Below, piece after piece: positions 8,066 through 16,601 of a stretch of 64,000 nt of DNA (its first letter is position 1; each line of letters opens with the position of its first letter). The notes under the pieces were generated by a model. It was not told the origin of the DNA, made no database searches, and saw only the letters and a program-made list of their open reading frames with translations. This stretch comes from Tropicibacter alexandrii. Its GTDB lineage: Bacteria > Pseudomonadota > Alphaproteobacteria > Rhodobacterales > Rhodobacteraceae. The translations under genes and the position numbers were made by a program. Location of the stretch: NCBI RefSeq assembly GCF_003667315.2, contig NZ_RCTZ02000009.1, positions 1-64,000 of the forward strand. The letters run 5' to 3'.

Positions 8066-9079
8066 ATGAAAACCAAACTGATGACCGTTGCCGTTGCCGC
8101 AGCCTGTGCCGCCGGTGCAGCTGGCGCCGCGACTCTCGATGATGTGAAGGCCGCTGGCGTCCTGAAATGTGGTGTGAGCCAGGGTCTTCCGGGCTTCTCC
8201 GCGACCAATGACGCGGGCGAATGGACCGGTATCGACGTCGATTACTGCAAGGCGCTGGCCGCTGCGGTTCTGGGCGATGCGAATGCCGTGGAATACGTGT
8301 CGCTGTCCGCAAAGGACCGCTTCACCGCGTTGTCCTCTGGCGAGATCGACGTGCTGTCGCGCAACACCACCTGGACCATCACCCGCGATACCGACCTGGG
8401 CATCTCCTTCGTCGGCGTGAACTACTATGACGGTCAGGGCATGATGGTTCCCGCCGGTCTGGGCATCAAATCGGCGATGGAGCTGGATGGCGCAACCATC
8501 TGCACCAACACCGGCACCACGACCGAGCTGAACATTACCGACTACTTCCAGCAGCATGGCATGGAATTCCAGCTCGTCGCGCTGGAGAACTCGGACGAGG
8601 TGATCGCCGCCTACGGGTCCGGCCGTTGCGACGTGTTCACCACCGACCGCTCCGGCGTGGCAGCCGAGCGTCTGAAGCTGGCCGATCCGGACGCGCATGT
8701 CGTCCTGCCCGAGACCATCTCGAAAGAGCCGCTTGGCCCGTCGGTCCGCGCCGGTGACGAGCAGTGGATGAAGATCGCCCGCTGGGTTCTGAACGGTGTG
8801 GTCGAAGCCGAGGAATACGGCATCTCCTCCGAGAACATCGAAGAGATGAAGTCGTCGGAAAACCCCTCCGTTCAGCGTATTCTGGGCGTGGGTGACAACA
8901 ACTACGGCGAACCGCTGGGTCTGGATGCCGAGTTCATCGCTCGGGCTGTCGAACAGGTCGGCAACTATGGCGAGATGTACGAGCGCAATGTCGGCCCGAA
9001 CACCCCGCTGAAGCTGGACCGCGGCGTCAACGAGCTGTGGACCAATGGTGGCCTGATGTACGCTCCGCCGATCCGTTGA
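8066..9079 (+). CDS. aapJ: General L-amino-acid ABC transporter, periplasmic binding protein
   Basis: A 337-residue solute-binding protein with an N-terminal signal peptide (VAVAAACAAGAAGAATLDDV) and the family-3 binding fold: VLKCGVSQGLPGFSATNDAGEWTGIDVDYCKALA, then LSAKDRFTALSSGEIDVLSRNTTWT. This matches AapJ of Rhizobium and BztA of Rhodobacter, which deliver glutamate, glutamine, aspartate, asparagine and other L-amino acids. It heads a four-gene operon with two unusually long permeases and an ATPase. Two hairpins after its stop probably let it be made in excess over the membrane parts. Confidence 0.95.
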   Translation: MKTKLMTVAVAAACAAGAAGAATLDDVKAAGVLKCGVSQGLPGFSATNDAGEWTGIDVDYCKALAAAVLGDANAVEYVSLSAKDRFTALSSGEIDVLSRNTTWTITRDTDLGISFVGVNYYDGQGMMVPAGLGIKSAMELDGATICTNTGTTTELNITDYFQQHGMEFQLVALENSDEVIAAYGSGRCDVFTTDRSGVAAERLKLADPDAHVVLPETISKEPLGPSVRAGDEQWMKIARWVLNGVVEAEEYGISSENIEEMKSSENPSVQRILGVGDNNYGEPLGLDAEFIARAVEQVGNYGEMYERNVGPNTPLKLDRGVNELWTNGGLMYAPPIR

Positions 9080-9088
9080 TCGGCGCAG

Positions 9089-9121
9089 GCTGCCGGGTGA
9101 TCCCCTGATCGGCCCGGCAGC
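9089..9121 (+). terminator. Intercistronic hairpin after aapJ
   Basis: A perfect 9-bp stem (GCTGCCGGG with CCCGGCAGC) encloses a 15-base loop, starting 9 bases after the aapJ stop. There is no T-run, so partial termination or protection of the aapJ mRNA 3' end is more likely than full termination. Confidence 0.55.
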
Positions 9122-9140
9122 ACCGCATCAAGAAAAAGCG

Positions 9141-9172
9141 AAAAGGGGCGGAGGCTTGCCTCTGTCCCTTTT
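9141..9172 (+). terminator. Second intercistronic hairpin before aapQ
   Basis: An imperfect stem made of AAAAGGG with CCCTTTT outside and GAGGC with GCCTC inside, with a two-base loop. It lies between the first hairpin and aapQ and ends in a short T-rich run, so it can act as an attenuating terminator that lowers permease expression relative to the binding protein. Confidence 0.5.
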
Positions 9173-9197
9173 CCTATAAGACCAGCGGGGACACATC

Positions 9198-10448
9198 ATG
9201 AGTTCGACAACCGACAGTGACGTTCAGCCAAAGGGCGAACGCACGGGGCTTGCCGCCCTTGTATTCGACAGTCACGCGCGATCCTTGTTCTTTCAGGCGA
9301 TCCTTGCGCTGATCATCATCGGGATGATCTATCTGGCCTTGCAGAACGCGGCCGCCAACCTTGCGGCGCAGAACAAGGAATTCGGCTTTGATTTCTTTGA
9401 CAGGCCATCGGACATTCAGGTTCTGACCACGTTCGGAACGTGGCTTGTGGGCTATGAGGCGGGGGAAAGCACCGTCTTCGACATCTTCATGGTGTCGATT
9501 GCCAACACCTTGATCGTGTCCATCGTCGGCATCTTCTTTGCCACGATCTGGGGCTTCCTCATGGGGATCTTCCGGCTGTCGTCCAACTTCGTCCTGCGCA
9601 GTTTCGCCACCATCTACGTGGAATTGCTGCGCAACATCCCGCTGCTGTTGCAGATCTTCTTCTGGGCGGCGCTGCTGCGCCTTGTCGCCCCGTCCGAGCG
9701 CGGCACCTACGGGACGCTTGTGCCGGGCCTGTTCCAGTTCGACGTCAAGGGCATCTACGGTCCTTATCCGATTGTCGAGCCCGGCTTCTGGATGACCATC
9801 GTGGCGTTCCTCGCCGCCTGTGTCGGCGCATGGTTCTATGCGCGGCAGGCGAAGAAGAAGCAGGACGCGACGGGCCAGCCCTCGCCGGTCTTCCGGGTGT
9901 CGCTGGCGCTGATCGTGCTGGTGCCGACCGTGGTCTACCTGATCACCGGACGCCCGATCACGCTGGAATGGCCGAACTTCGTCACCGAAGGCCCGGTCTT
10001 CCGTCGCGGATTCGAACTGGGCATCGGCAGCTACATCGCGCCGGAATTCATGGCGCTGTTCCTTGCTCTGTTCACCTACACCGCCGCCTTCATCGCGGAA
10101 ATCGTCCGCGCCGGTATCCAAGCCGTGCCCAAGGGCCAGTCCGAGGCCGCCGCGGCGCTGGGGCTGACCGACGGGCAGGCGATGCGCAAGGTCATCCTGC
10201 CGCAGGCCTTCCGGGTGATCGTGCCGCCGCTGACCTCGCAATATCTGAACCTGACCAAGAACTCGTCGCTGGCCGCCGCCATCGGCTATCCGGAACTGGT
10301 CGCGGTCTTCGCGGGGACGATCCTGAACCAAGTCGGCAAGGCCATCGAGATCATCGCCATCGTGATCCTCGTCTATCTGACGATCTCGCTGCTGACCTCG
10401 GCCTTCATGAACTGGTTCAACAACCGCGTCGCGCTGGTCGAACGGTAA
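9198..10448 (+). CDS. aapQ: General L-amino-acid ABC transporter permease
   Basis: A 416-residue inner-membrane permease of the His/Glu/Gln family. Several hydrophobic segments are seen, starting with IFFQAILALIIIGMIYLAL-type sequence near residues 28-50. The ABC-interaction (EAA) loop lies near residue 310: AVPKGQSEAAAALGLTDGQAMRKVILPQA. The length, about twice that of simple permeases, and the long periplasmic insertion are typical of AapQ/BztB. It pairs with AapM to form the channel and ends 12 bases before it. Confidence 0.94.
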   Translation: MSSTTDSDVQPKGERTGLAALVFDSHARSLFFQAILALIIIGMIYLALQNAAANLAAQNKEFGFDFFDRPSDIQVLTTFGTWLVGYEAGESTVFDIFMVSIANTLIVSIVGIFFATIWGFLMGIFRLSSNFVLRSFATIYVELLRNIPLLLQIFFWAALLRLVAPSERGTYGTLVPGLFQFDVKGIYGPYPIVEPGFWMTIVAFLAACVGAWFYARQAKKKQDATGQPSPVFRVSLALIVLVPTVVYLITGRPITLEWPNFVTEGPVFRRGFELGIGSYIAPEFMALFLALFTYTAAFIAEIVRAGIQAVPKGQSEAAAALGLTDGQAMRKVILPQAFRVIVPPLTSQYLNLTKNSSLAAAIGYPELVAVFAGTILNQVGKAIEIIAIVILVYLTISLLTSAFMNWFNNRVALVER

Positions 10449-10460
10449 GGGGGCAGGGAT

Positions 10461-11843
10461 ATGCAAGAACACGAAACAGATCACTGGGTGCGCACGCACG
10501 AGGCCCCCATCCTGCCTGCTCCGGCATCGGAGGTCGGCATCCAAGGCTGGCTGTGGCGCAACATTTTTGCGTCCATGGCCGACTATTCCAGCCCGGGCAA
10601 GGCGGTCAATTCGGTCTTCATGACCATCATGACGCTGTTCACCGCCTATGCGCTGATCTGGATGATCTGGACCATCTTCGATTTCGCGGTGCTGTCGGCA
10701 ACGTTTTCGGACCCCGAGGGGCTGAAGCGCGAAGCCTGCTTCGTCAATGGCGGGGCGTGCTGGCCCTTCATTCAGGCGAAGTGGTACCAGTTCATGTACG
10801 GCTTCTACCCCGAGGAAAACGTCTGGCGGGTGAACCTGTGCTTCTTCATCCTTGGGGCGGGCATCGCATGGCTGGTCTTTGGTCCCAGCCACAAGGGCAA
10901 GGTCGCGGCTTTCATGCTGATCGGTTTCCCGATCATCGCCTTCGTCCTGCTCAACGGCATGCCGATCGAGGAAGAGGGCGACCTTGGCCACCTGTTCGCG
11001 GGGGCATGGTTCCCGGTGCTGCTGGCGGCGGTGTTCTTTGCCGGGTGGTGGTTGGCCAATGCCGGACGTTTCGGCGATGTCGGGCAGGCCTTCGCCCCCG
11101 CGATGCTGATTGCGACCGGCGTGCTGGGGCTGTTTGCCTTCCTGCCGCTGGTGACCGGCCTCATCGACGTTGTGCTGGGCACCGAAGTGGTCGAGACCAA
11201 CAAGTGGGGCGGCCTGACCGTGACGCTGGTGGTGGCGATCTTCGGTATCGTGATATCGCTGCCGGTGGGCATGTTGCTGGCGCTGGGGCGCCGGTCGAAC
11301 GCGCCGATCATCAAGTATTCCTCGGTGATCTTCATCGAGGTGGTCCGCGGCATCCCGCTGATCTCGGTGCTGTTTTTCGCCAGCGCCATGCTGCCCTACT
11401 TCCTTGAGCCGGGCGTCGACTTCAACAAGCTGTTGCGCGCCATCGTCGGCGTGATCCTCTTCGCCTCCGCCTATATGGCCGAAGTGATCCGGGGCGGTCT
11501 GCAGGCGATCCCCAAGGGGCAATACGAGGGCGGCATGTCGCTGGGCCTGTCCTACTGGCAGCAAATGCGGCTGATCATCATGCCGCAGGCGCTGACCACC
11601 GTGATCCCGGGCATCGTGAACACCTTCATCGGGCTGTTCAAGGATACCACGCTGGTGCTGATCATCTCGATCTTCGACCTGCTGGGCGTCCTGCTGAACA
11701 CCCTGAAGGACCCGGAATGGTCCACGCCCACCACCGCCTATACCGGCTACCTGACCATCGCGTTCATCTACTTCGTGTTCTGCTTCGGGATGTCGCGGTA
11801 CTCGGTTTACATGGAACGCAAACTTGATCGCTCGCACCGCTGA
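10461..11843 (+). CDS. aapM: General L-amino-acid ABC transporter permease
   Basis: A 460-residue inner-membrane permease, partner of AapQ. It has an N-terminal cytoplasmic stretch, many membrane segments and the EAA loop near residue 350 (AIPKGQYEGGMSLGLSYWQQMRLIIMPQAL). The size and the extra internal hydrophobic region (VAAFMLIGFPIIAFVLL, about residues 148-164) match AapM/BztC. The ribosome-binding site is AAGGGGGCAGGG. It sits 12 bases before the start of the aapP ATG. Confidence 0.94.
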   Translation: MQEHETDHWVRTHEAPILPAPASEVGIQGWLWRNIFASMADYSSPGKAVNSVFMTIMTLFTAYALIWMIWTIFDFAVLSATFSDPEGLKREACFVNGGACWPFIQAKWYQFMYGFYPEENVWRVNLCFFILGAGIAWLVFGPSHKGKVAAFMLIGFPIIAFVLLNGMPIEEEGDLGHLFAGAWFPVLLAAVFFAGWWLANAGRFGDVGQAFAPAMLIATGVLGLFAFLPLVTGLIDVVLGTEVVETNKWGGLTVTLVVAIFGIVISLPVGMLLALGRRSNAPIIKYSSVIFIEVVRGIPLISVLFFASAMLPYFLEPGVDFNKLLRAIVGVILFASAYMAEVIRGGLQAIPKGQYEGGMSLGLSYWQQMRLIIMPQALTTVIPGIVNTFIGLFKDTTLVLIISIFDLLGVLLNTLKDPEWSTPTTAYTGYLTIAFIYFVFCFGMSRYSVYMERKLDRSHR

Positions 11844-11855
11844 GGAGTGGAAAAC

Positions 11856-12641
11856 ATGACAGAGACAATGACAGACGCCCCTCGCAAGAACCTTCAGGTG
11901 TCCGACGAGGTCGCCATCGAGATTCAGGGCATGAACAAGTGGTACGGCCAGTTTCACGTGCTGCGCGACATCGACCTGACGGTCTATCGCGGCGAGCGTA
12001 TCGTGATCTGCGGCCCGTCCGGGTCGGGCAAATCCACGCTGATCCGCTGCATCAACGCGCTGGAAGAGCACCAGAAGGGCGCGATCACCGTCGACGGGAC
12101 CAAGCTGACCTCGGACCTCAAGAACATCGACACGATCCGGTCCGAGGTGGGCATGTGCTTTCAGCACTTCAACCTGTTCCCGCATCTGACCATTCTGGAA
12201 AACTGCACGCTGGCGCCGATCCATGTGCGCAAGACGCCCAAGCGCGAGGCGATCGAGACGGCGATGCACTATCTGGAAAAGGTCAAGATTCCCGATCAGG
12301 CGGGCAAGTATCCCGGCCAGTTGTCGGGCGGTCAGCAGCAGCGTGTGGCGATTGCGCGGTCGCTTTGCATGAAGCCGCGCATCATGCTGTTTGACGAACC
12401 GACCTCGGCGCTGGACCCGGAGATGATCAAGGAGGTGCTCGACACCATGATCGAGCTTGCCGAGGAAGGCATGACGATGCTGTGTGTGACCCACGAGATG
12501 GGCTTTGCCCGTCAGGTGGCGAACCGGGTGATCTTCATGGCGGATGGCCAGATCGTCGAACAGAACGAGCCCGAAGAGTTCTTCAACAACCCGAAGAGCG
12601 AGCGCACCCAGCAGTTCCTGAGCCAGATCCTGGGGCACTGA
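11856..12641 (+). CDS. aapP: General L-amino-acid ABC transporter ATPase
   Basis: A 261-residue ABC ATPase with Walker [11 protein letters not shown]-loop [10 protein letters not shown], signature [13 protein letters not shown], Walker [14 protein letters not shown] and switch His in VTHEM. The ATG at 11856 was chosen because GAGGAG lies 8 bases upstream; the frame also contains a GTG three codons earlier. As AapP/BztD it energises amino-acid uptake and is the last operon gene, followed by a strong terminator. Confidence 0.95.
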   Translation: MTETMTDAPRKNLQVSDEVAIEIQGMNKWYGQFHVLRDIDLTVYRGERIVICGPSGSGKSTLIRCINALEEHQKGAITVDGTKLTSDLKNIDTIRSEVGMCFQHFNLFPHLTILENCTLAPIHVRKTPKREAIETAMHYLEKVKIPDQAGKYPGQLSGGQQQRVAIARSLCMKPRIMLFDEPTSALDPEMIKEVLDTMIELAEEGMTMLCVTHEMGFARQVANRVIFMADGQIVEQNEPEEFFNNPKSERTQQFLSQILGH

Positions 12642-12663
12642 GCGCATCGCAGCACGACAACGG

Positions 12664-12686
12664 GGCGGCCTTCGGGCCGCCTTTTT
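12664..12686 (+). terminator. Rho-independent terminator of the aapJQMP operon
   Basis: A 7-bp GC stem (GGCGGCC with GGCCGCC) closes a TTCG tetraloop and is followed directly by TTTTT. It lies 22 bases after the aapP stop and just before the convergent membrane-protein gene. Confidence 0.9.
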
Positions 12687-12689
12687 CGT

Positions 12690-13154
12690 TCAGATATCGA
12701 AGAAATCGCCGAGGTTCTGCACGATGGCGATCAACAGCATCATCCCAAGGATCGCCAAGGCCAGCCACAGCACGAAATGTGCGAGGATGGCGGCTGCGCC
12801 CAGTCCTGCGCCGTAGATCGCCAGCCGCCCGGCCTCGCGCCGGTAGCTGGAAATCGCCGCCAGGAACAAGGCCAGAACGCCGAGGAGGGGGATCGCGACA
12901 AACAGGGCCGCGCCTGACCCGGCTTCGACCAAGTCCGGTTGGGGCGGCGGCAGGTCCCGAAAGCTGCGCCACGCCGCGCGGGCCATTTCACCGGCCATTT
13001 CCCCGATCTGCGTCGGGGCAGAGGGCTGCGGGTGCATCATGGGCAGGGCGATCTGGACGAAGACCAGCACCAAGGCAAGGCCACCGGCCATGGCGGCCCA
13101 TGCGCCGAAATTGCGCATCAAGGGCAGAAGGGATGGGGGCGCAGTCTGGGTCAT
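12690..13154 (-). CDS. Small multi-spanning membrane protein, unknown
   Basis: A 154-residue protein with three or four hydrophobic segments: WAAMAGGLALVLVFVQIAL (about 16-34), ALFVAIPLLGVLALFLAAI (about 80-98) and a C-terminal pair ending LALAILGMMLLIAIVQNLGDFF. A soluble proline-rich loop lies between the first two. I do not recognise the family. The start was taken at MTQTAPP rather than the longer open frame, because the upstream extension is basic and lacks a ribosome-binding site. It is convergent with aapP. Confidence 0.6.
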   Translation of the reverse strand: MTQTAPPSLLPLMRNFGAWAAMAGGLALVLVFVQIALPMMHPQPSAPTQIGEMAGEMARAAWRSFRDLPPPQPDLVEAGSGAALFVAIPLLGVLALFLAAISSYRREAGRLAIYGAGLGAAAILAHFVLWLALAILGMMLLIAIVQNLGDFFDI

Positions 13155-13237
13155 GCGGTTAGGGTAAACAGGAAACCCGGCGCAAAAATGGCGGCTTCGG
13201 GATGACTTCGGGGTTTTGCCGCCCTCCGGCGGTCTAT

Positions 13238-14209
13238 TCATTCGGCGGGCGTGCGTGTCGGAAGGCCCGAGGCAAAAGCGATCTCGAAACATGCGCCGCG
13301 ATCGCCGGGCAGGTGCCGGATCGTCCCGCCATGCGCGGATAGCAGCGCCGAGACGATCGCCAGCCCCATGCCCGTTCCACCGCTGTCGCGACGGGTGGTA
13401 AAGAACGGGTCTAAGACCTGCGCGGCATTGCCTGCGGAAATCCCGCTGCCATCGTCCTGCACGGTCAGCGCCTGACCATCCTGCCGTATCATGACCTCGC
13501 CTGCGCCATGCTCGGCGGCGTTGCGCAGCAGGTGCGACAGCACCAGTGCAAGCCCCTCCGGCGCCAGCGGCAGGGGATGGGCCGTGCCGCCCTGTGTGAC
13601 CGAGACGGGTCTGTCTTCGATCAGGGACAAGGCCTGTGCGACAGTCGTTTCACCCAGATAGCGCGCCTCGCGCGCGCGGGCGATGTTGCGCAGCGCGGTC
13701 AGTTGATCCTCCAACTGTGCGCGTGCCTCGTCGATGCGGGCCAGCAGGGCCGCATCCTCGGGTGACAGGGTGTTGCCGTCTTCGAGCAGTTCGCAGGCCG
13801 CCCGCAAAACGCTGACCGGGGTCTTGAGTTCATGCGTGACATGGTCCGTATAGGCGCGGATGGTGCTTTCGCGATTGCGCAGCGCCTCGGCCATGGCGAT
13901 CACCCGCTGCGCCAGCCCGTGCAACTCGGTCGTGCCGTAATGGGCCGGGTGCGGGGCGTCCTGCCCGCGTTCCTGCGCCGCCGCATAGGTCTGCAAGGCA
14001 CGGATCGGGCGCAACAGCAGGCGCACCAGCAGCCAGCCCAATCCCCCCGTTACTGCGGTGATCACCAGCGCCAGCAGCACCGCCGCCTGCCGAAAGCCGA
14101 TCTCCGGGCCGAGATAGCGCAGCGCCACCAGCCCGGCAAAGGACAGCGCCAGCGTGCCCGCCAGCGCCCCCAGCAGAACAAATCCCAGCGACGGGCGCCA
14201 ACGCGTCAT
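13238..14209 (-). CDS. Sensor histidine kinase
   Basis: A 323-residue membrane kinase: two transmembrane segments (about 10-30 and 42-65) with almost no periplasmic loop, a HAMP-like linker, the phospho-acceptor H126 in HVTHELKTPVSVL, and an ATPase domain with NAAEHG (N box), DDGSGI and GGTGMGLAIVSALL (G boxes). The very short external part suggests that it senses within the membrane or through a partner, perhaps the DUF4173 membrane protein in the same operon. Its ATG overlaps the stop of the response-regulator gene (ATGA). Proline at LKTP is canonical. Confidence 0.88.
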   Translation of the reverse strand: MTRWRPSLGFVLLGALAGTLALSFAGLVALRYLGPEIGFRQAAVLLALVITAVTGGLGWLLVRLLLRPIRALQTYAAAQERGQDAPHPAHYGTTELHGLAQRVIAMAEALRNRESTIRAYTDHVTHELKTPVSVLRAACELLEDGNTLSPEDAALLARIDEARAQLEDQLTALRNIARAREARYLGETTVAQALSLIEDRPVSVTQGGTAHPLPLAPEGLALVLSHLLRNAAEHGAGEVMIRQDGQALTVQDDGSGISAGNAAQVLDPFFTTRRDSGGTGMGLAIVSALLSAHGGTIRHLPGDRGACFEIAFASGLPTRTPAE

Positions 14210-14877
14210 GGCACCGGCCTCAGCCGCATGCCCTGCCCATGCACCGTCTCGATCACATCCGGCTGGCCCGCCTCGGCCAGCTTGCGGCGCAAATTGCGCA
14301 GGTGGCTGTCCAGCGTCCGGTCCGAGACGGGGCTGCCCGCCCCCCAGATTGCGTCGGTCACTTGCGCGCGCGTCCACAGCCGGTTGGGCTGACCCAGCAG
14401 CGCTTCGAGCAGGCGCAGCTCGGTGCCGGTCAAGGCCAGATCAACGCCCGCGACCGAGACCAGCCGGGCCTGCGGATCCATCCGCAAGCTGCCATGGCTC
14501 AGCGCGCGCGGCGCGGGGCCCGCGCTGCGTTTCAGGATCGCACGGATGCGGGCGATCACTTCGCGCGGCGAGAAGGGCTTGGTCACGTAGTCGTCGGCCC
14601 CCAGTTCCAGCCCGACGATGCGGTCGATCTCGTCGTCGCGGGCGGTCAGGAAAAGGATCGGCACGTCGGAGGTCGCGCGGATGCGGCGGCAGGTCTCGAA
14701 CCCGTCCATTTCCGGCAGGCCCACGTCGAGCACGATCAGGTCGGGCGTCTCGCGCGCCGCATGTGTCAGCGCCGTCTGCCCGTCCGCTGCGGTCACGACC
14801 GCGTAGCCTGCCCGCTCCAGCGCCATGCGCACGAGGTCGCGAAGGCGCGGGTCATCATCGACGAGCAGGATTTTCAT
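14206..14877 (-). CDS. OmpR-family response regulator
   Basis: A 223-residue regulator: receiver domain with MKILLVDDDPR, phospho-acceptor in LIVLDVGLPEMDGF and the FTAR/KPFSPRE motifs, then a winged-helix DNA-binding domain (LTGTELRLLEALLGQPNRLWTRAQ, then RTLDSHLRNLRRKL). GGAGG precedes the ATG. The gene overlaps the DUF4173 gene by 23 bases and the kinase by ATGA, so the three proteins are made together. The regulated genes cannot be named from this window. Confidence 0.9.
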   Translation of the reverse strand: MKILLVDDDPRLRDLVRMALERAGYAVVTAADGQTALTHAARETPDLIVLDVGLPEMDGFETCRRIRATSDVPILFLTARDDEIDRIVGLELGADDYVTKPFSPREVIARIRAILKRSAGPAPRALSHGSLRMDPQARLVSVAGVDLALTGTELRLLEALLGQPNRLWTRAQVTDAIWGAGSPVSDRTLDSHLRNLRRKLAEAGQPDVIETVHGQGMRLRPVP

Positions 14878-16330
14878 CGCGATCCTCCGTGGTTGCGGCG
14901 GCACCATAGGCCTGCACCCGGGCCTTGCGAAGCCCCCATTCCTGCCATGCGCCCGGCGTCGGTGCCACAAGGTCCGGGCAGAAACGGCGCCCAGCCGTGC
15001 GGGCTGCGGAAATCGGTCCGTATGCCATTGGCCCAAGCTTGCAGATATAGGCGAGGTCGGGCTCGGCGCGCGTCAGGTTCCGTTCGGCGATCTCTTCGGC
15101 GAAGTTGACGAAGGCGCAGGCATAAAGCGTCGCAACCCCCAGCATCGCGCCCCGGATCGCCAGCCACGCGTTCGGGCGACGACGGATGACCTGCCAGCCG
15201 ATCAGCAGCAACACGCAGGCCGTCAACCCCATCCAGATCAGCGCGTGGATGCGCAGGTAGGTCAGCCCGTAGCTGTCGATATACAAGTCCAACCTCAGCG
15301 CCGCCGAGGCGCACAGCGCCACGTTCTGCGCAAGCCAGAGCAGCATCAGCGGCTTCAACGCCCGGTGTTCGTCCAGAAAGGGCCGCGCCAGCAGGGCAAA
15401 GGTTCCCGCCAGCAGCGCCGTGGCCAGAAGCGGGTAGGCGCCGCGATGGGCGTATTCGGCGTAGCTCATGCCCTCGGGCAGGGAGGCGCCGCCGATGAGG
15501 ATCGTCACATCGGACAGGCTTTGCAGCCCGATCATGAGGTTGAAGACGCTCAGCGCGCTCAGCGTCGAGCCGGGGTTCAGCCCCAAACCGGGCAGGGCGA
15601 GGCGCGGCAGGTCGGGTTGCCCGACCGCAGCGACCGGGCGCAACAGCGGCGCGGTGAACAGCGCGATGCCCCCCCAGAACATGACGCGTGGCACAAGCTC
15701 GCCCAGATCGAAGACCCGCGACAGGCTGTCGGAGAAGACCGGGTTGGCGTCGATGAGCAGGCTGCCAAAGACCAGCGCCCCGCCCAGAGGAAACGCCCAG
15801 TTGCGCCAGAGCGCGCGCAGATGTGCCGGGCTCTTGGCCGGGGGAAGCTCCGTTTCGGTCAGGAAGGCGCGCAGACGGGCGGGCAGCGCCTGCCGTATCC
15901 AGTCGGCGGGCAGGCGCGACAGGCGGGCCAGCGTGGTCCAGACGATCTGCACCGGGGACAGGTCCGGGTTGTGAGCCAGCGCCAGCGCCGCCAGCACGGC
16001 GCCTGCCATGAACGCCAGCGACAGCGGTTGCACGAACTCCACCACCGGCAGAATCCCGGCCAGCATCAGGACCATTGGCCAGAACAACCGCCGCACCGGC
16101 AGGCCGTGCGTGGCCGCGCCCGCCACGAGGACCGCGAAGATCGCGAGGTTGAGGCCGAAGCCGTGCCCCCAGAACAGCAGGTCCGAGGCGAGCACCAAGG
16201 CCGAGAGCAGCAGGGCGCCGGGCAGGCGCTGTCCGCTTTGGACCGGATGCCGCGCCGGGATCGGCGCGTCGTCCAGCCACCACCCGTCACGGGCGAGGGC
16301 GCGGGGCAGGGAGGGTGTCGTTTCTTGCAT
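14855..16330 (-). CDS. DUF4173 multi-spanning membrane protein
   Basis: A 491-residue integral membrane protein with about ten hydrophobic segments. The GMSYAEYAHRGAYPLLATALLA segment is characteristic of DUF4173. Function is not known for the family. It is the first gene of an operon with an OmpR-type regulator and a sensor kinase, and overlaps the regulator by 23 bases; this suggests a membrane partner of the signalling system. The extreme C-terminus, beyond the membrane part, is polar and basic. Confidence 0.75.
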   Translation of the reverse strand: MQETTPSLPRALARDGWWLDDAPIPARHPVQSGQRLPGALLLSALVLASDLLFWGHGFGLNLAIFAVLVAGAATHGLPVRRLFWPMVLMLAGILPVVEFVQPLSLAFMAGAVLAALALAHNPDLSPVQIVWTTLARLSRLPADWIRQALPARLRAFLTETELPPAKSPAHLRALWRNWAFPLGGALVFGSLLIDANPVFSDSLSRVFDLGELVPRVMFWGGIALFTAPLLRPVAAVGQPDLPRLALPGLGLNPGSTLSALSVFNLMIGLQSLSDVTILIGGASLPEGMSYAEYAHRGAYPLLATALLAGTFALLARPFLDEHRALKPLMLLWLAQNVALCASAALRLDLYIDSYGLTYLRIHALIWMGLTACVLLLIGWQVIRRRPNAWLAIRGAMLGVATLYACAFVNFAEEIAERNLTRAEPDLAYICKLGPMAYGPISAARTAGRRFCPDLVAPTPGAWQEWGLRKARVQAYGAAATTEDRDENPARR

Positions 16331-16601
16331 GGATGTCTCTCCTGTAAGGTCCGGCCCGGTATGCCCCCTGCGCCGTGCAGCAGGTCGTCAGGAAATGTGC
16401 AGGAGACGTGCAGACAGCAGGCCCGACAGGGCGTCACATCGGCCTGTCAATTCTGCCCGGTTGATAAAGATTTGATGTGCATCCTCGCTTTTCGGTCCGG
16501 TGGGCGGCTTGCGTCTACCGCTCGGTTTCCGCTCTAATGGCGACCGCGCGGCGGCGGAGATTCACGCCCCGCGGATGGTCGGTAATGAGGATGCGTGCGC
16601 C

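Noticed and set aside
9174-12647. Very long minus-strand frame opposite the aap operon
   Set aside because: It is the antisense shadow of high-GC genes: histidine/arginine/glutamine-rich, no domain, and lies over four clearly conserved plus-strand genes.
13216-13233. GCCGCC/GGCGGT stem near the kinase stop
   Set aside because: The stem is short and the flanks on the minus strand lack a T-run, so I did not call a terminator.
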